Shown: piece after piece, positions 21,734 through 28,485 of the stretch
Numbering within the stretch: position 1 is the first letter of the stretch
Layout: every line of letters begins with the position of its first letter
NCBI GenBank assembly: GCA_041649955.1
Contig: JBAZMD010000009.1
Coordinates: 1-28,485, forward strand
From: JAQUPP01 sp041649955
Lineage (GTDB): Bacteria; Patescibacteriota; Patescibacteriia; UBA2591; JAQUPP01
Length of the DNA stretch: 28,485 nt
Direction: 5' to 3'
The notes under the pieces: model-generated
Databases searched by the model: none
Told to the model about the DNA's origin: nothing
The model's input: the letters and a program-made list of their open reading frames with translations, nothing else
Program-made: the position numbers and the translations under genes

Positions 21734-23251
21734 TTATTCAATGCTTTCAATCTTTGGAAATAAAACTTTCCCTTGGCTAACCTTCTCAAATTTTCCTTCG
21801 CCGAATTTTTTTATTTCTGAAAGATTTTTTTTATGTTCTTGGCTTAAAATCCCCAATGATTCTAAAATTAAATTGCTTTTATCGGGCATAAACGGCCATG
21901 TTAAGCATGACAAGTGGCGCAAAGATTCAAGAAGATTATACAGTACATTTTTTAATTTGTCTGGATCGGTTTTAGACAATTTCCACGGTTCTTCCTGATT
22001 AATATATTTATCGCAGAAAAAAATCAAATCATTGATTTGCGCAATGGCTGTTTCAAAATGCAATCCATCCAAGGCTTTTTCGTATTTTTGCCAAACCGAA
22101 TCAATTTTTTCTTTAAATTCAATATTAAGAATTTTGGAAGGAACAAATTCTGAACCGTCTTGGGCTAAAGTTAAAACGCGCCTGACTAAATTGCCCAAAC
22201 CGTTTGATAAATCGGAATTATATTTATCGTAAAGCCGGGACTCTGAAAGATCTCCGTCTTGACCAAAAGGAAACAGAGAAAGCAATAACCATCTTAAAGA
22301 ATCAGCGCCATAAGTTACGGCTAATTCTTCCGGATTAACGCCCGTGCCTAAAGATTTGGACATTTTTTGGCCATTAACGGTAAAAAATCCATGAGCAAAA
22401 AGTTTTTTTGGCAAAGGCAATTCCAGAGCTAAAAGAAGCGCCGGCCACATTACGGCATGAAAACGTAAAATATCTTTGCCGATCAGTTGCACTTCGGGTG
22501 GCCAAAATTTGGGCAATTTTTTAACATCTCCATCCCAATCAATGCCTGATAAATAATTAAATAATGCGTCAACCCAGACGTAAATAGTTTGCTCTTTATT
22601 TAATGGGAATTCAATGCCCCATTTTACCTTTTTTCTGGAAACAGCCAAGTCTTCCAATTTTTCCGATTTTAAAAAACCTAAAATTTCATTTTTTCTTTCT
22701 TCCGGCTCAATTAAAAATTCGTTGCTGGAAATTAATTTTAATAAAATATCCTGAAAAGCCGATAATTTAAAAAAGTAACAATCTTCTAAAAGTGTTACTA
22801 ATTCATGATGATGAAATGGGCACTTGCCGTCAACCAATTCTTTGGGCGTATAATATCTTTCGCAATCTATGCAATAAAGTCCTTGATAAGTTCCGGTATA
22901 AATTAATTTTTTTTCAAATAATTGCTCCAAAACTTTTACCACTGTTTTTTCGTGTTTCGGATCGGTGGTTCTGATAAAATTATCATGAGAAATTTTTAAA
23001 ATATCCCAAACTTCTTCATATTTAGCGGAATTTTCATCGCACCATTCTTTCGGAGTTTTGTGATTGGCTTCGGCGGAGATAGCTATTTTTTCACCGTGTT
23101 CATCAGTGCCGGTCAAGAAAAAAACTTGATCGCCTTTCATTCGATGAAATCGAGCCAAAACATCAGCGGCAATCGTCGTGTATGCTCCCCCGACATGAGG
23201 TTTTTCATTAACGTAATAAATAGGAGTGGTGATATAAAATTTATTATTCAT
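21734..23251 (-). CDS. metG: Methionyl-tRNA synthetase
   Basis: MetRS charges tRNA-Met. The 505-residue protein begins with YITTPIYYVNEKPHVGGAYTT, in which PHVGG (His19) is the HIGH motif. FFLTGTDEHGEKIA follows. One zinc knuckle is visible at Cys127, Cys130, Cys144 and His147. The KMSKS loop is complete at 296-300 (GQKMSKSLGT), and WVDALFNYLSG and IGKDILRFHAVMWPALL are conserved. The anticodon-binding helical domain ends the protein; there is no C-terminal tRNA-binding extension, which is the short bacterial form. It follows rsmI by 45 bases. Confidence 0.97.
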   Translation of the reverse strand: MNNKFYITTPIYYVNEKPHVGGAYTTIAADVLARFHRMKGDQVFFLTGTDEHGEKIAISAEANHKTPKEWCDENSAKYEEVWDILKISHDNFIRTTDPKHEKTVVKVLEQLFEKKLIYTGTYQGLYCIDCERYYTPKELVDGKCPFHHHELVTLLEDCYFFKLSAFQDILLKLISSNEFLIEPEERKNEILGFLKSEKLEDLAVSRKKVKWGIEFPLNKEQTIYVWVDALFNYLSGIDWDGDVKKLPKFWPPEVQLIGKDILRFHAVMWPALLLALELPLPKKLFAHGFFTVNGQKMSKSLGTGVNPEELAVTYGADSLRWLLLSLFPFGQDGDLSESRLYDKYNSDLSNGLGNLVRRVLTLAQDGSEFVPSKILNIEFKEKIDSVWQKYEKALDGLHFETAIAQINDLIFFCDKYINQEEPWKLSKTDPDKLKNVLYNLLESLRHLSCLTWPFMPDKSNLILESLGILSQEHKKNLSEIKKFGEGKFEKVSQGKVLFPKIESIE

Positions 23252-23296
23252 ATTTAATTGTTTTTACAATTTTAATAAATCTTAAAAATTAAAAAA

Positions 23297-23971
23297 TTAT
23301 TTTTTAGCTCTGACCACGACCACAAATTCTCCTTTGATTTCATTTTTAGGTATATTATTTATTATATTTTCAGCCGTTCCTCGATAAACGCTTTCAAATT
23401 TTTTCGTTAATTCTCTGGCAACCATTATTTCTCTATCTTTAAAATCTTCTAAATTCGCCAATTCATTCAAGGCTTTTAATATCCGATAAGGCGATTCGTA
23501 AAAAGCAAGGGTATATTTAAATTCAGCTGCTTGTTCAAAAAATGTTTTCCTGCCCTTTTTATGAGGAGGAAAACCTAAAAAAATAAATTTATCGGTTTCA
23601 AAGCCGGAAATACTTAAAGCCGAAATAACAGCCGCTGGTCCGGGAATGGAAATAATTTTTAAATTCGGCAACTGCGCAATTAAATGACTGATCAATTTAT
23701 TTCCCGGATCGGAAATACCGGGCGTGCCGGCGTCGCAAATCAAAGCCAAATTTTTACCTTGCTGAAGCAATTCAGAAATATAATCCATTTTAGATAATTT
23801 GGAATGCTGATGATAGCTGACGGTTGGAGTTTTTATTTGATAATGATCTAAAAAAATTCGGCTGTGGCGAGTATCTTCGCAAAGTATAAAATCCGCTTCT
23901 TTCAATATTTCCAGCGCTCTCAAACTGATATCTTTAAGATTTCCAATAGGAGTAGCAACAATATATAGCAT
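23297..23971 (-). CDS. rsmI: 16S rRNA 2'-O-ribose C1402 methyltransferase
   Basis: RsmI methylates the ribose of C1402 in the 16S decoding centre using SAM. The native product is 224 residues, starting MLYIVATPIGNLKDISLRAL at 23971; a longer frame upstream to 24088 overlaps the preceding gene by 113 bases and lacks family support, so it is rejected. Motifs in order: the TPIGNLKDIS start, DFILCEDTRHSRIFLDHY, LICDAGTPGISDPGNKLI, IPGPAAVISALSISG and FLGFPPHKKGR, all diagnostic for the tetrapyrrole-methylase-like RsmI family. It starts 4 bases after the DUF8128-like gene. Confidence 0.95.
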   Translation of the reverse strand: MLYIVATPIGNLKDISLRALEILKEADFILCEDTRHSRIFLDHYQIKTPTVSYHQHSKLSKMDYISELLQQGKNLALICDAGTPGISDPGNKLISHLIAQLPNLKIISIPGPAAVISALSISGFETDKFIFLGFPPHKKGRKTFFEQAAEFKYTLAFYESPYRILKALNELANLEDFKDREIMVARELTKKFESVYRGTAENIINNIPKNEIKGEFVVVVRAKK

Positions 23972-23975
23972 AAAT

Positions 23976-25289
23976 TTATTTAGTCGGTAAACTAAACGGC
24001 GGTTCTCCGCGCTTACTGCCGGTTTTCTTAACCAAAGGAACCCTTGAAGCAATAACCGGAAAATGATAAAGCGTCGCCAATTCTTCAATATTTAAAATAT
24101 CTTTTTTGCTTGCCGGTGAAATAGTCAAAAATTCCAAAAACTTTTTCCAATCTTTTTGAAATTGCGATTCAATTTTCCAATTGCCTCCTCTTTTCTTATA
24201 AGCGGCCATAATCGCCGTTTGCTTGGGACTGGAAGACTTGCTGGTTTCATACATATTAATAAGTGTTTTCGCGGTTTTATCCGGCATTAATCCGTTCATG
24301 TCCAAAGTATTAACCGTATTTAAAGCTCCCAAAACGCCGATTATTCCTCTGGATTTATTAAAAACTTCTTTTTCCGCAATATAAATTATTCTTATTTTTG
24401 TTTCAAAAGAAATTTTAGAAGCTTTATTTTGAATCGCTTCAATAATTTTTCTTTCTCCCGGAGAAACAGTTTTTTGTTTTTCCGGCGTAGCCGAACCTGG
24501 AGTCGGAGGCGTCATAATAGTCGCGGCTTGTAAAAATTCTAGCGGCAGATTAACCAACTGTTCGGAAATTGTTTTTTGCGTTTTAACTTTTTCACCCATT
24601 AATTTTTTAATCACTGTTTCTGATTCTTTTTTAGTTCCCTTGGCGGAAACTTTAATGATAATTTGTATCCAAACTTGTTCGCCATCTTGCAGTTTTCCTA
24701 AAATTTCCAGCATATCAACCATCGGATCTTTCAACTCGCCGGTCATAGTGTGTTCAAAATTCGTATAAGTCCTGATCGGGTAAGCATTTTTATTGTAAAG
24801 AGTAAAATCAGCTCCCCATAAATCATATTTGTCATTCGGAAATTTATCAGGCATTTCTTTAGTATAGTCTTCCACTTCCACGATTTCCGCGTCCGGATAA
24901 GACGCATAAATCGCCGCTTCGGCCAAATCGCGGAACTGAGACGCGATTCTGATAAGAAATTGAATATGAGAGGCTACGCTGATAATTTCCACGGAAATGG
25001 GAAGTTCTGCCGGCCCGGTGCCTTTAGCGCCGGATAAATAAGCAAACATTCTTTCCACTGCCTCCGGCCCTTGTTCATTATTTCTCGGCACGTCAATGGC
25101 CAATAAAACATATTCTTGCTTGGCTGTATATTGATCTTGAAGACGCTTGGTATAAGCATGTATGGCAATCCTAAAAATCAACAATAAAAATAATAGCCCT
25201 AAAATAGCTAAAATAATCGTAGAAATCATCGGGAAAAGAGGATTAGTGATAATTGTTATTAACCATTCTGCATTGATAGTGATGTCCAT
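23976..25289 (-). CDS. DUF8128-like membrane-anchored protein, unknown function
   Basis: The 437-residue protein has an N-terminal membrane helix (about 18-42) followed by a large cytoplasmic part. The region at 55-230 (YVLLAIDVPRNNEQGPEAVE, LPISVEIISVASHIQFLIRIA, AAIYASYPDAEIVEVEDYT, WIQIIIKVSAKG) resembles the domain placed before the motor in VirD4/TraG- or HerA-like secretion ATPases. The ending LNIEELATLYHFPVIASRVPLV with PP near the C-terminus matches the linker that precedes the P-loop domain in such ATPases. No Walker motif is present here and no ATPase gene follows in the window. The protein may be a split-off or regulatory partner of a conjugation/secretion motor; that is inference. 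The gene begins directly after a TATAAT-like sequence and no RBS. Confidence 0.6.
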   Translation of the reverse strand: MDITINAEWLITIITNPLFPMISTIILAILGLLFLLLIFRIAIHAYTKRLQDQYTAKQEYVLLAIDVPRNNEQGPEAVERMFAYLSGAKGTGPAELPISVEIISVASHIQFLIRIASQFRDLAEAAIYASYPDAEIVEVEDYTKEMPDKFPNDKYDLWGADFTLYNKNAYPIRTYTNFEHTMTGELKDPMVDMLEILGKLQDGEQVWIQIIIKVSAKGTKKESETVIKKLMGEKVKTQKTISEQLVNLPLEFLQAATIMTPPTPGSATPEKQKTVSPGERKIIEAIQNKASKISFETKIRIIYIAEKEVFNKSRGIIGVLGALNTVNTLDMNGLMPDKTAKTLINMYETSKSSSPKQTAIMAAYKKRGGNWKIESQFQKDWKKFLEFLTISPASKKDILNIEELATLYHFPVIASRVPLVKKTGSKRGEPPFSLPTK

Positions 25290-25507
25290 ATATTATATAA
25301 TTTTAACATTATTATCCACAAAAGCAAGGTTTAAAAAGGAAGCGAGTCATTTTTGTAAAACACTAATTTAAATATCTAATTCCTAATTGACCTAATTCCT
25401 AATTAATGTCTAATGTCAAAATGTCCAATGACTAAAATTTTAGTTATTTGGTTATTGAGAAATTGGGATTTATTTAGAAATTAAAAATTAGAAATTAAAA
25501 ATTTTAA

Positions 25508-26692
25508 TTACAATCCTTCTTTGGATAGGGTCTCTAAAATATCTTTTTGTTTTCTGGTTAAAGATTTTGGAACCCTAATTTTAACCGTTACAATATGATC
25601 GCCGCGCCTGCCCGCCGAAGCTTTAGCAAAGGCGGGGCCGCGAGAATTCAAATGAGTAACTCCCCGTCCTTTTAAACGAATTTCCTGACCCGACGGCGTG
25701 CCGGGCATAATTTTCAATTTTACCATTCCGTCAATAGTTTCTACTTCAACTACTCCGCCCAAAATTGCCTGGGAAACGGAAATTTCTTTTTCGGAAAAAA
25801 TATCATCGCCCTGGCGATTAAAACGAATATCTGAAATTACTTTAACTCTGACATATAAATCTCCTGCTCGGCCGCTTTTTTTGCCTGCTTCGCCTTGACC
25901 GGATAATCTGATTGTTTGCCCATTGCTGATTCCGGCAGGAATTTTTATTTTAATTTTTGAAAATTGTTTTGCTCTGCCTTCGCCTCGACAATGACTGCAT
26001 TTTTTTTCCGCAATTTGCCCTTCGCCATGGCATGACGGACAAACTTCCGCGCTTTGGAAAGTTCCCAAAAATGTTGACTGAGTTTTGATTACTTGTCCTC
26101 GGCCATTGCAAGTTTTACAAGTGGAAAATTTACTGCCCGGTTCTAAACCGTTGCCGTTGCATTTTTCGCATTTAACATATTTTTCAAATTCAATATCTTT
26201 TTCAATGCCAAAAACAGATTCAAAAAAATTAACAGTTATTTCTATTTCAATATTTCGTCCTTGTTGCGTTTTTGATTGACGAGCTTGACCAAAGCCCCAA
26301 CCTGAGGCTGGTCGTCCTTGGGACGAAAAAAAACTGTTGAAAATATCTCCCAAATCTCCAAAACCAAAATCTTCTCCGCCATAAGAATTTCCTCTTTCGC
26401 CTTGATTTTTCATCGCCTCGGCATAACTGGCAAAATCTCGAAAATTATCAAAACCGCTAAAACCGCCTTGGGTTTTGGCATTTTTAAAAGCCGAGCCGTA
26501 TTCTTCATACAACTTTCTTTTTTCCGGATCAGAAAGAGTTTGATAAGCTTCGCTTATTTCCTTGAATTTTTCCGCATTACCCCCCGGTTTATCCGGATGA
26601 TATTTCTGAGCCGCTTGGCGATAAGCTTTCTTTATCTCATCTTCCGAAGCGCCTTTGTCAACTCCTAATGTTTTATAATAATCATTTTCCAT
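25508..26692 (-). CDS. dnaJ: Chaperone protein DnaJ
   Basis: DnaJ hands unfolded proteins to DnaK and stimulates its ATPase. The 394-residue protein has the J domain (1-66; HPD at 32-34), a Gly/Phe-rich region (about 77-135), four zinc-binding CxxCxGxG repeats (Cys175/178, 192/195, 218/221, 232/235) and the C-terminal substrate-binding and dimer domains. All key residues are present. Residues about 353-364 (PAFAKASAGR and the following RG) are extra relative to the family, coming from a palindromic insertion in the loop between NSRG and GDHIVTV. A promoter with extended -10 lies just before the ATG. dnaK and grpE are not in the window. Confidence 0.97.
   Translation of the reverse strand: MENDYYKTLGVDKGASEDEIKKAYRQAAQKYHPDKPGGNAEKFKEISEAYQTLSDPEKRKLYEEYGSAFKNAKTQGGFSGFDNFRDFASYAEAMKNQGERGNSYGGEDFGFGDLGDIFNSFFSSQGRPASGWGFGQARQSKTQQGRNIEIEITVNFFESVFGIEKDIEFEKYVKCEKCNGNGLEPGSKFSTCKTCNGRGQVIKTQSTFLGTFQSAEVCPSCHGEGQIAEKKCSHCRGEGRAKQFSKIKIKIPAGISNGQTIRLSGQGEAGKKSGRAGDLYVRVKVISDIRFNRQGDDIFSEKEISVSQAILGGVVEVETIDGMVKLKIMPGTPSGQEIRLKGRGVTHLNSRGPAFAKASAGRRGDHIVTVKIRVPKSLTRKQKDILETLSKEGL
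25607..25642. repeat. Palindromic insertion inside dnaJ
   Basis: CCCGCC (25611-25616) and GGCGGG (25631-25636) are the arms of an imperfect palindrome with an inner AAGCTT. A 36-base segment (25607-25642) ends in a copy of GCCGCG that also precedes it (25601-25606), so it may be flanked by a 6-bp direct repeat. It encodes PAFAKASAGR plus RG, keeps the frame, and has no counterpart in DnaJ proteins generally. It is unrelated in sequence to the TCCGCCAGCTGGCGGA element. Confidence 0.75.
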
Positions 26693-26701
26693 ATTTTTTT
26701 A

Positions 26702-26729
26702 ATTATATCATTTTTTTAAAAAAAGTAAA
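26702..26729 (-). promoter_or_regulatory. Promoter of dnaJ, near-leaderless
   Basis: On the minus strand TTTACT (26724-26729) is 16 bases from TATAAT (26702-26707), which has a TG at the extended position. The predicted start lies about 3 bases from the ATG at 26692 and there is no Shine-Dalgarno site. No CIRCE operator is visible. Confidence 0.5.
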
Positions 26730-26760
26730 TAGGGGGCCGAAAATATACGGACCCCTATTT
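26727..26760 (-). terminator. Strong hairpin terminator between the small membrane protein and dnaJ
   Basis: AAATAGGGG (26727 onward) pairs with CCCCTATTT (26752-26760), and CCG/CGG continue the stem inside one mismatch over an 8-base A/T loop. On the minus strand it is followed by a run of Ts. It isolates the gene at 26772-27122 from dnaJ. Confidence 0.85.
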
Positions 26761-26771
26761 TTAGGTATTTA

Positions 26772-27122
26772 TTATTCTTTAATATATGGTGGACGGCCTA
26801 CCAATAAATTTGCCATTTTTAATCCTACTAAGTTCCCTATGCTTAATTTTTCTGTAAAAATAGTAACAGAAGTAATCGCCGAAACTGCATAAGAGATAGC
26901 CTCTCCACTTTCATCATATATAAAACTTTCAATACTGAAACAAAAAAATACAATACCACCCGCTATAAAGGCAATCTTAATTAATTTCCAACCAATAGTT
27001 TTCTTGCTTATATTTTGGTTTCGCGCTATAAGAGATAAAATAAGACAGAAAAAACCACATACTAATGATACTAAACTTACTAACATTAATATCCTTAATA
27101 TCCATAATATTAAATCAAACAT
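26772..27122 (-). CDS. Stand-alone small membrane protein, 116 residues, unknown
   Basis: No family is recognised. From the ATG at 27122 the protein has hydrophobic segments at about 2-35 (one long or two short) and 49-63, then a weakly hydrophobic, Ser/Ala-rich stretch (AISYAVSAITSVTIFTEK) and a polar end. The start is fixed by AAAGGAGG at the right distance before MFDLILWIL; a frame starting 11 codons earlier would place that RBS inside the gene. It has its own consensus promoter (27180-27208) and terminator (26727-26760), the same single-gene design as the two plus-strand membrane proteins at 15864 and 16328. Sequence similarity among the three is not evident by eye. Confidence 0.78.
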   Translation of the reverse strand: MFDLILWILRILMLVSLVSLVCGFFCLILSLIARNQNISKKTIGWKLIKIAFIAGGIVFFCFSIESFIYDESGEAISYAVSAITSVTIFTEKLSIGNLVGLKMANLLVGRPPYIKE

Positions 27123-27179
27123 TTTATCCTCCTTTGTAAAGAATCGCCCACGCATGATGAGTAATTATTTATATATTTT

Positions 27180-27208
27180 ATAATATCACATTTTTCGATT
27201 TTTGTCAA
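27180..27208 (-). promoter_or_regulatory. Consensus sigma70-type promoter of the 116-residue membrane protein
   Basis: On the minus strand TTGACA (27203-27208), 17 bases, then TATTAT (27180-27185). The leader is about 50 bases and ends in a strong AAAGGAGG. The spacer shares AAAAATGTG with the promoter at 16234. Confidence 0.85.
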
Positions 27209-27211
27209 GTA

Positions 27212-27255
27212 TTAAAACAAAAAAGGTGGTCTAACAACCGCCTCTTTTGTTTTAA
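27212..27255 (-). terminator. Hairpin terminator after the UMP kinase gene
   Basis: TTAAAACAAAA (27212-27222) pairs with TTTTGTTTTAA (27245-27255), and an inner AGG.GGT/ACC.CCT stem continues with one mismatch around TGTTAG. It lies 3 bases after the end of the UMP kinase gene and just upstream of the next promoter. Confidence 0.8.
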
Positions 27256-27258
27256 TTT

Positions 27259-27948
27259 TTATTTTTCAATTACCGTGCCCTTGAATATTTTTTTGTCTAA
27301 AAAATTGGCTAAATTCTGGAGATCAGTCCCTTTTAAACAAGCTACTCTGAGACCTAATTTTTCGGCTAATTTACTGGCAATCGGATCAAAAGGCGCGTTC
27401 ATGCCTGGTTTCCATTTTAAACCCACAATTTCCTTGCGAAAACGTTTCCAGCTTATTTGTTTAATCGGTTGAGCGTCGGCAAATTTCCGCGGGTCAGCAG
27501 TGTAAACATAATCAATATTGCTCAAATTTATTACCGTATCCGCTCCATAAACCTCGGCTAATTTTGTTGCCACGAAATCAGTGGATCTGCCCGGTTTCCA
27601 ACCGCCGGACAAAATAATTTTTTTATTAAAAACAATTTTTTTGGTCGGATCAGTAATTATTTCCGGCATGGCTAAATCTCCAAAAATCATTTTTACCAAT
27701 TGAGCATTAACTCTGGTCACGCTGATTCCCAGCCAATCCAAATTTGCCGATGAAACAGAAAAATCTTTTACCATTTCTTTATTAAGAATACGGCAAAGCG
27801 AACCGCCGCCGGTAACAATAATAAATTGTTCTCCTTTCCTAATTCTCGCTTCAATCAATTTTTTAAAACTTTTTAAAAAAAGAATGTCCGGTTGGCCATC
27901 TTTGTTGAGGATAATCGATCCTCCTAAACTCAAAATTATTTTTTTCAT
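27259..27948 (-). CDS. pyrH: UMP kinase, archaeal-type
   Basis: UMP kinase makes UDP from UMP. The 229-residue protein is an amino-acid-kinase fold: KIILSLGGSII (nucleotide-binding glycine loop), QFIIVTGGGSLCR, then ILSGGWKPGRSTDFVATKLAEVYGAD and INLSNIDYVYTADPRKFADAQPIKQISW. These strings fit the archaeal-type UMP kinase (TIGR02076-like) better than the usual bacterial PyrH, a feature seen in CPR genomes. A uridylate role rather than another amino-acid kinase is supported by the DYVYTADP-type motif. It lies just downstream of tRNA-Trp, in the place where secE is often found. Confidence 0.85.
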   Translation of the reverse strand: MKKIILSLGGSIILNKDGQPDILFLKSFKKLIEARIRKGEQFIIVTGGGSLCRILNKEMVKDFSVSSANLDWLGISVTRVNAQLVKMIFGDLAMPEIITDPTKKIVFNKKIILSGGWKPGRSTDFVATKLAEVYGADTVINLSNIDYVYTADPRKFADAQPIKQISWKRFRKEIVGLKWKPGMNAPFDPIASKLAEKLGLRVACLKGTDLQNLANFLDKKIFKGTVIEK

Positions 27949-28058
27949 AAAAAATTAATAATTATCAAAATATAAAAGGCATTAAACCCTTTTTTGCCGG
28001 CGCTCGCTCGGAAAATAAAATAAAATTTTCTTTTCCCTCACTTGCTTGGCAATAAAAA

Positions 28059-28129
28059 CGGGGGTGGAAGGAATCGAACCCTCATCAACGGTTTTGGAGA
28101 CCGCTATTCTACCATTGAACGACACCCCC
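28059..28129 (-). tRNA. tRNA-Trp (CCA)
   Basis: The minus strand folds into a 71-base cloverleaf: acceptor GGGGGTG with CACCCCC, D stem GTTC/GAAT, anticodon stem GCGGT/ACCGT with loop CTCCAAA (anticodon CCA), T stem GAGGG/CCTTC with normal loop TTCGATT, discriminator G. The 3' CCA is not encoded. Confidence 0.97.
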
Positions 28130-28169
28130 AAAGCTCTGGCGGGGCTTATTTTGCCATTGAATCAAACTA

Positions 28170-28325
28170 TTATTTCGTTTCTTTGTGCAGAACGTGTTTT
28201 CGGCAAGAACGGCAATATTTTTTCAATTGAAGACGTTCTTTGATTGTCTTTTTATTCTTTTTAGAATAATAGTTTATCTTGTGGCACTCTGTACATTCTA
28301 ATTTAATCAAATTTTCTTGAGACAT
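28170..28325 (-). CDS. rpmG: 50S ribosomal protein L33
   Basis: This 51-residue protein was too short for a length cut-off but is clearly L33. It starts MSQENLIKLECTECHKINYYSKKN and ends KKYCRSCRKHVLHKETK. Two CxxC pairs (Cys11/Cys14 and Cys38/Cys41) form a zinc ribbon, the C+ form. The gene lies between tRNA-Thr and tRNA-Trp; rpmG next to tRNA-Trp is a widespread bacterial order. No RBS is visible. Confidence 0.95.
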   Translation of the reverse strand: MSQENLIKLECTECHKINYYSKKNKKTIKERLQLKKYCRSCRKHVLHKETK

Positions 28326-28366
28326 ATATTTAAATTAACAATTAAATAAATTAAAAAATATTTATA

Positions 28367-28438
28367 AGCCGTCCCTCGGGATCGGACCGAGAACCTACAG
28401 TTTACAAAACTGTTGCTCTACCATTGAGCTAGGACGGC
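28367..28438 (-). tRNA. tRNA-Thr (UGU)
   Basis: The minus strand folds into 72 bases: acceptor GCCGTCC/GGACGGC, D stem GCTC/GAGC, anticodon stem ACAGT/ACTGT with loop TTTGTAA (anticodon TGT), T stem CTCGG/CCGAG, discriminator T. The T loop is TCCGATC, with C rather than T at position 55. CCA is not encoded. Confidence 0.95.
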
Positions 28439-28442
28439 AAAG

Positions 28443-28485
28443 TGGGTGGGGTAGGATTTGCACCTACGAAGACCGAAGCCAGCAG
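28443..28485 (-). tRNA. tRNA-Tyr, 5' part beyond the window (partial)
   Basis: Only the 3' 43 bases are present: end of an anticodon stem (CTGC), a long variable arm (TGGCTTCGGTCTTC), T stem GTAGG/CCTAC, acceptor CCCACCC and discriminator A. The long arm and the CTGCTGGCTTCGG string fit tRNA-Tyr; Ser or Leu are less likely, but the anticodon is not in the window. The T loop is TGCAAAT, with G at position 55. CCA is not encoded. Confidence 0.7.

Noticed and set aside
23972..24088. A longer RsmI starting at 24088
   Set aside because: It overlaps the preceding gene and adds residues absent from the family; MLYIVATPIGN at 23971 is the normal start.
25290..25507. Possible CRISPR-like or tandem array from CCTAATT and TCTAATGTC repeats
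   Set aside because: Units are short, irregular and A/T-only, with no spacers; this is the common low-complexity filler of this genome, and no gene or clear regulatory site is seen in it.
27123..27155. An 11-codon extension of the 116-residue membrane protein
   Set aside because: The strong AAAGGAGG site lies inside this extension at the right distance from the ATG at 27122.
27949..28058. A possible secE in the gap after tRNA-Trp
   Set aside because: The gap is only 110 bases, with no open frame of SecE length or its membrane helix; it holds only G/C-rich repeat-like pieces (GCCGGCGCTCGCTCGG) and A/T filler.

Overview
This window is AT-rich, densely packed and almost entirely coded on the minus strand. 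It most likely comes from an ultra-small, host-dependent bacterium of the Candidate Phyla Radiation (Patescibacteria, Parcubacteria-like). The signs are: a type IV pilin/competence toolkit (prepilin peptidase, four minor pseudopilins, ComEC); an archaeal-type UMP kinase; an oxygen-independent ribonucleotide reductase as the only one visible; a DUF8128-like membrane protein; near absence of Shine-Dalgarno sites in the long operons; and many short A/T-rich and palindromic repeats in leaders and spacers. UGA is a normal stop here: it ends the gene at 6200-6865 and serves as the RF2 autoregulatory stop. This argues against the UGA=Gly code of SR1/Gracilibacteria. The taxonomic call is inference from gene content.

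Layout, right to left along transcription. (1) 28485-28059: tRNA-Tyr (cut by the window end), tRNA-Thr, ribosomal protein L33, tRNA-Trp. (2) 27948-27259: UMP kinase, closed by a hairpin terminator. (3) 27122-26772: a stand-alone small membrane protein with its own strong promoter and terminator. (4) 26692-25508: DnaJ. (5) 25289-18309: a run of DUF8128-like protein, RsmI, MetG, CvpA, NrdD and NrdG, followed by an HtrA-type protease (18216-16822). (6) 15864-16648: the only plus-strand genes, two small membrane proteins, each with its own promoter, RBS and terminator. (7) 15735-1: a long minus-strand series starting at prfB (RF2, with a programmed +1 frameshift), then glmS, a membrane protein, ComEC split into two overlapping genes, a Y1-transposase element, a GT2 glycosyltransferase, two GT39-type membrane glycosyltransferases with a small membrane protein between them, prepilin peptidase, the minor pseudopilins FimT-, PilV-, PilW- and PilX-like, and a partial exported repeat protein.

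Region 7 reads as a cell-surface programme. GlmS supplies amino sugar. The GT2 enzyme probably charges a polyprenyl phosphate that GT39-type enzymes use outside the membrane. The prepilin peptidase and pseudopilins build a pilus, and ComEC would carry DNA taken up by it.

The most interesting structure is genome plasticity inside genes. A palindromic element (core TCCGCCAGCTGGCGGA) sits in frame inside the GT2 gene, bounded by an exact 8-bp direct repeat, and again in the leader of the PilX-like gene. A different palindrome adds 10-12 residues to DnaJ. A four-helix-bundle (S23/IVS-type) gene has landed in the leader of the PilW-like gene and is fused to it in frame. Three isolated small membrane proteins with textbook promoters stand out as an uncharacterised set.
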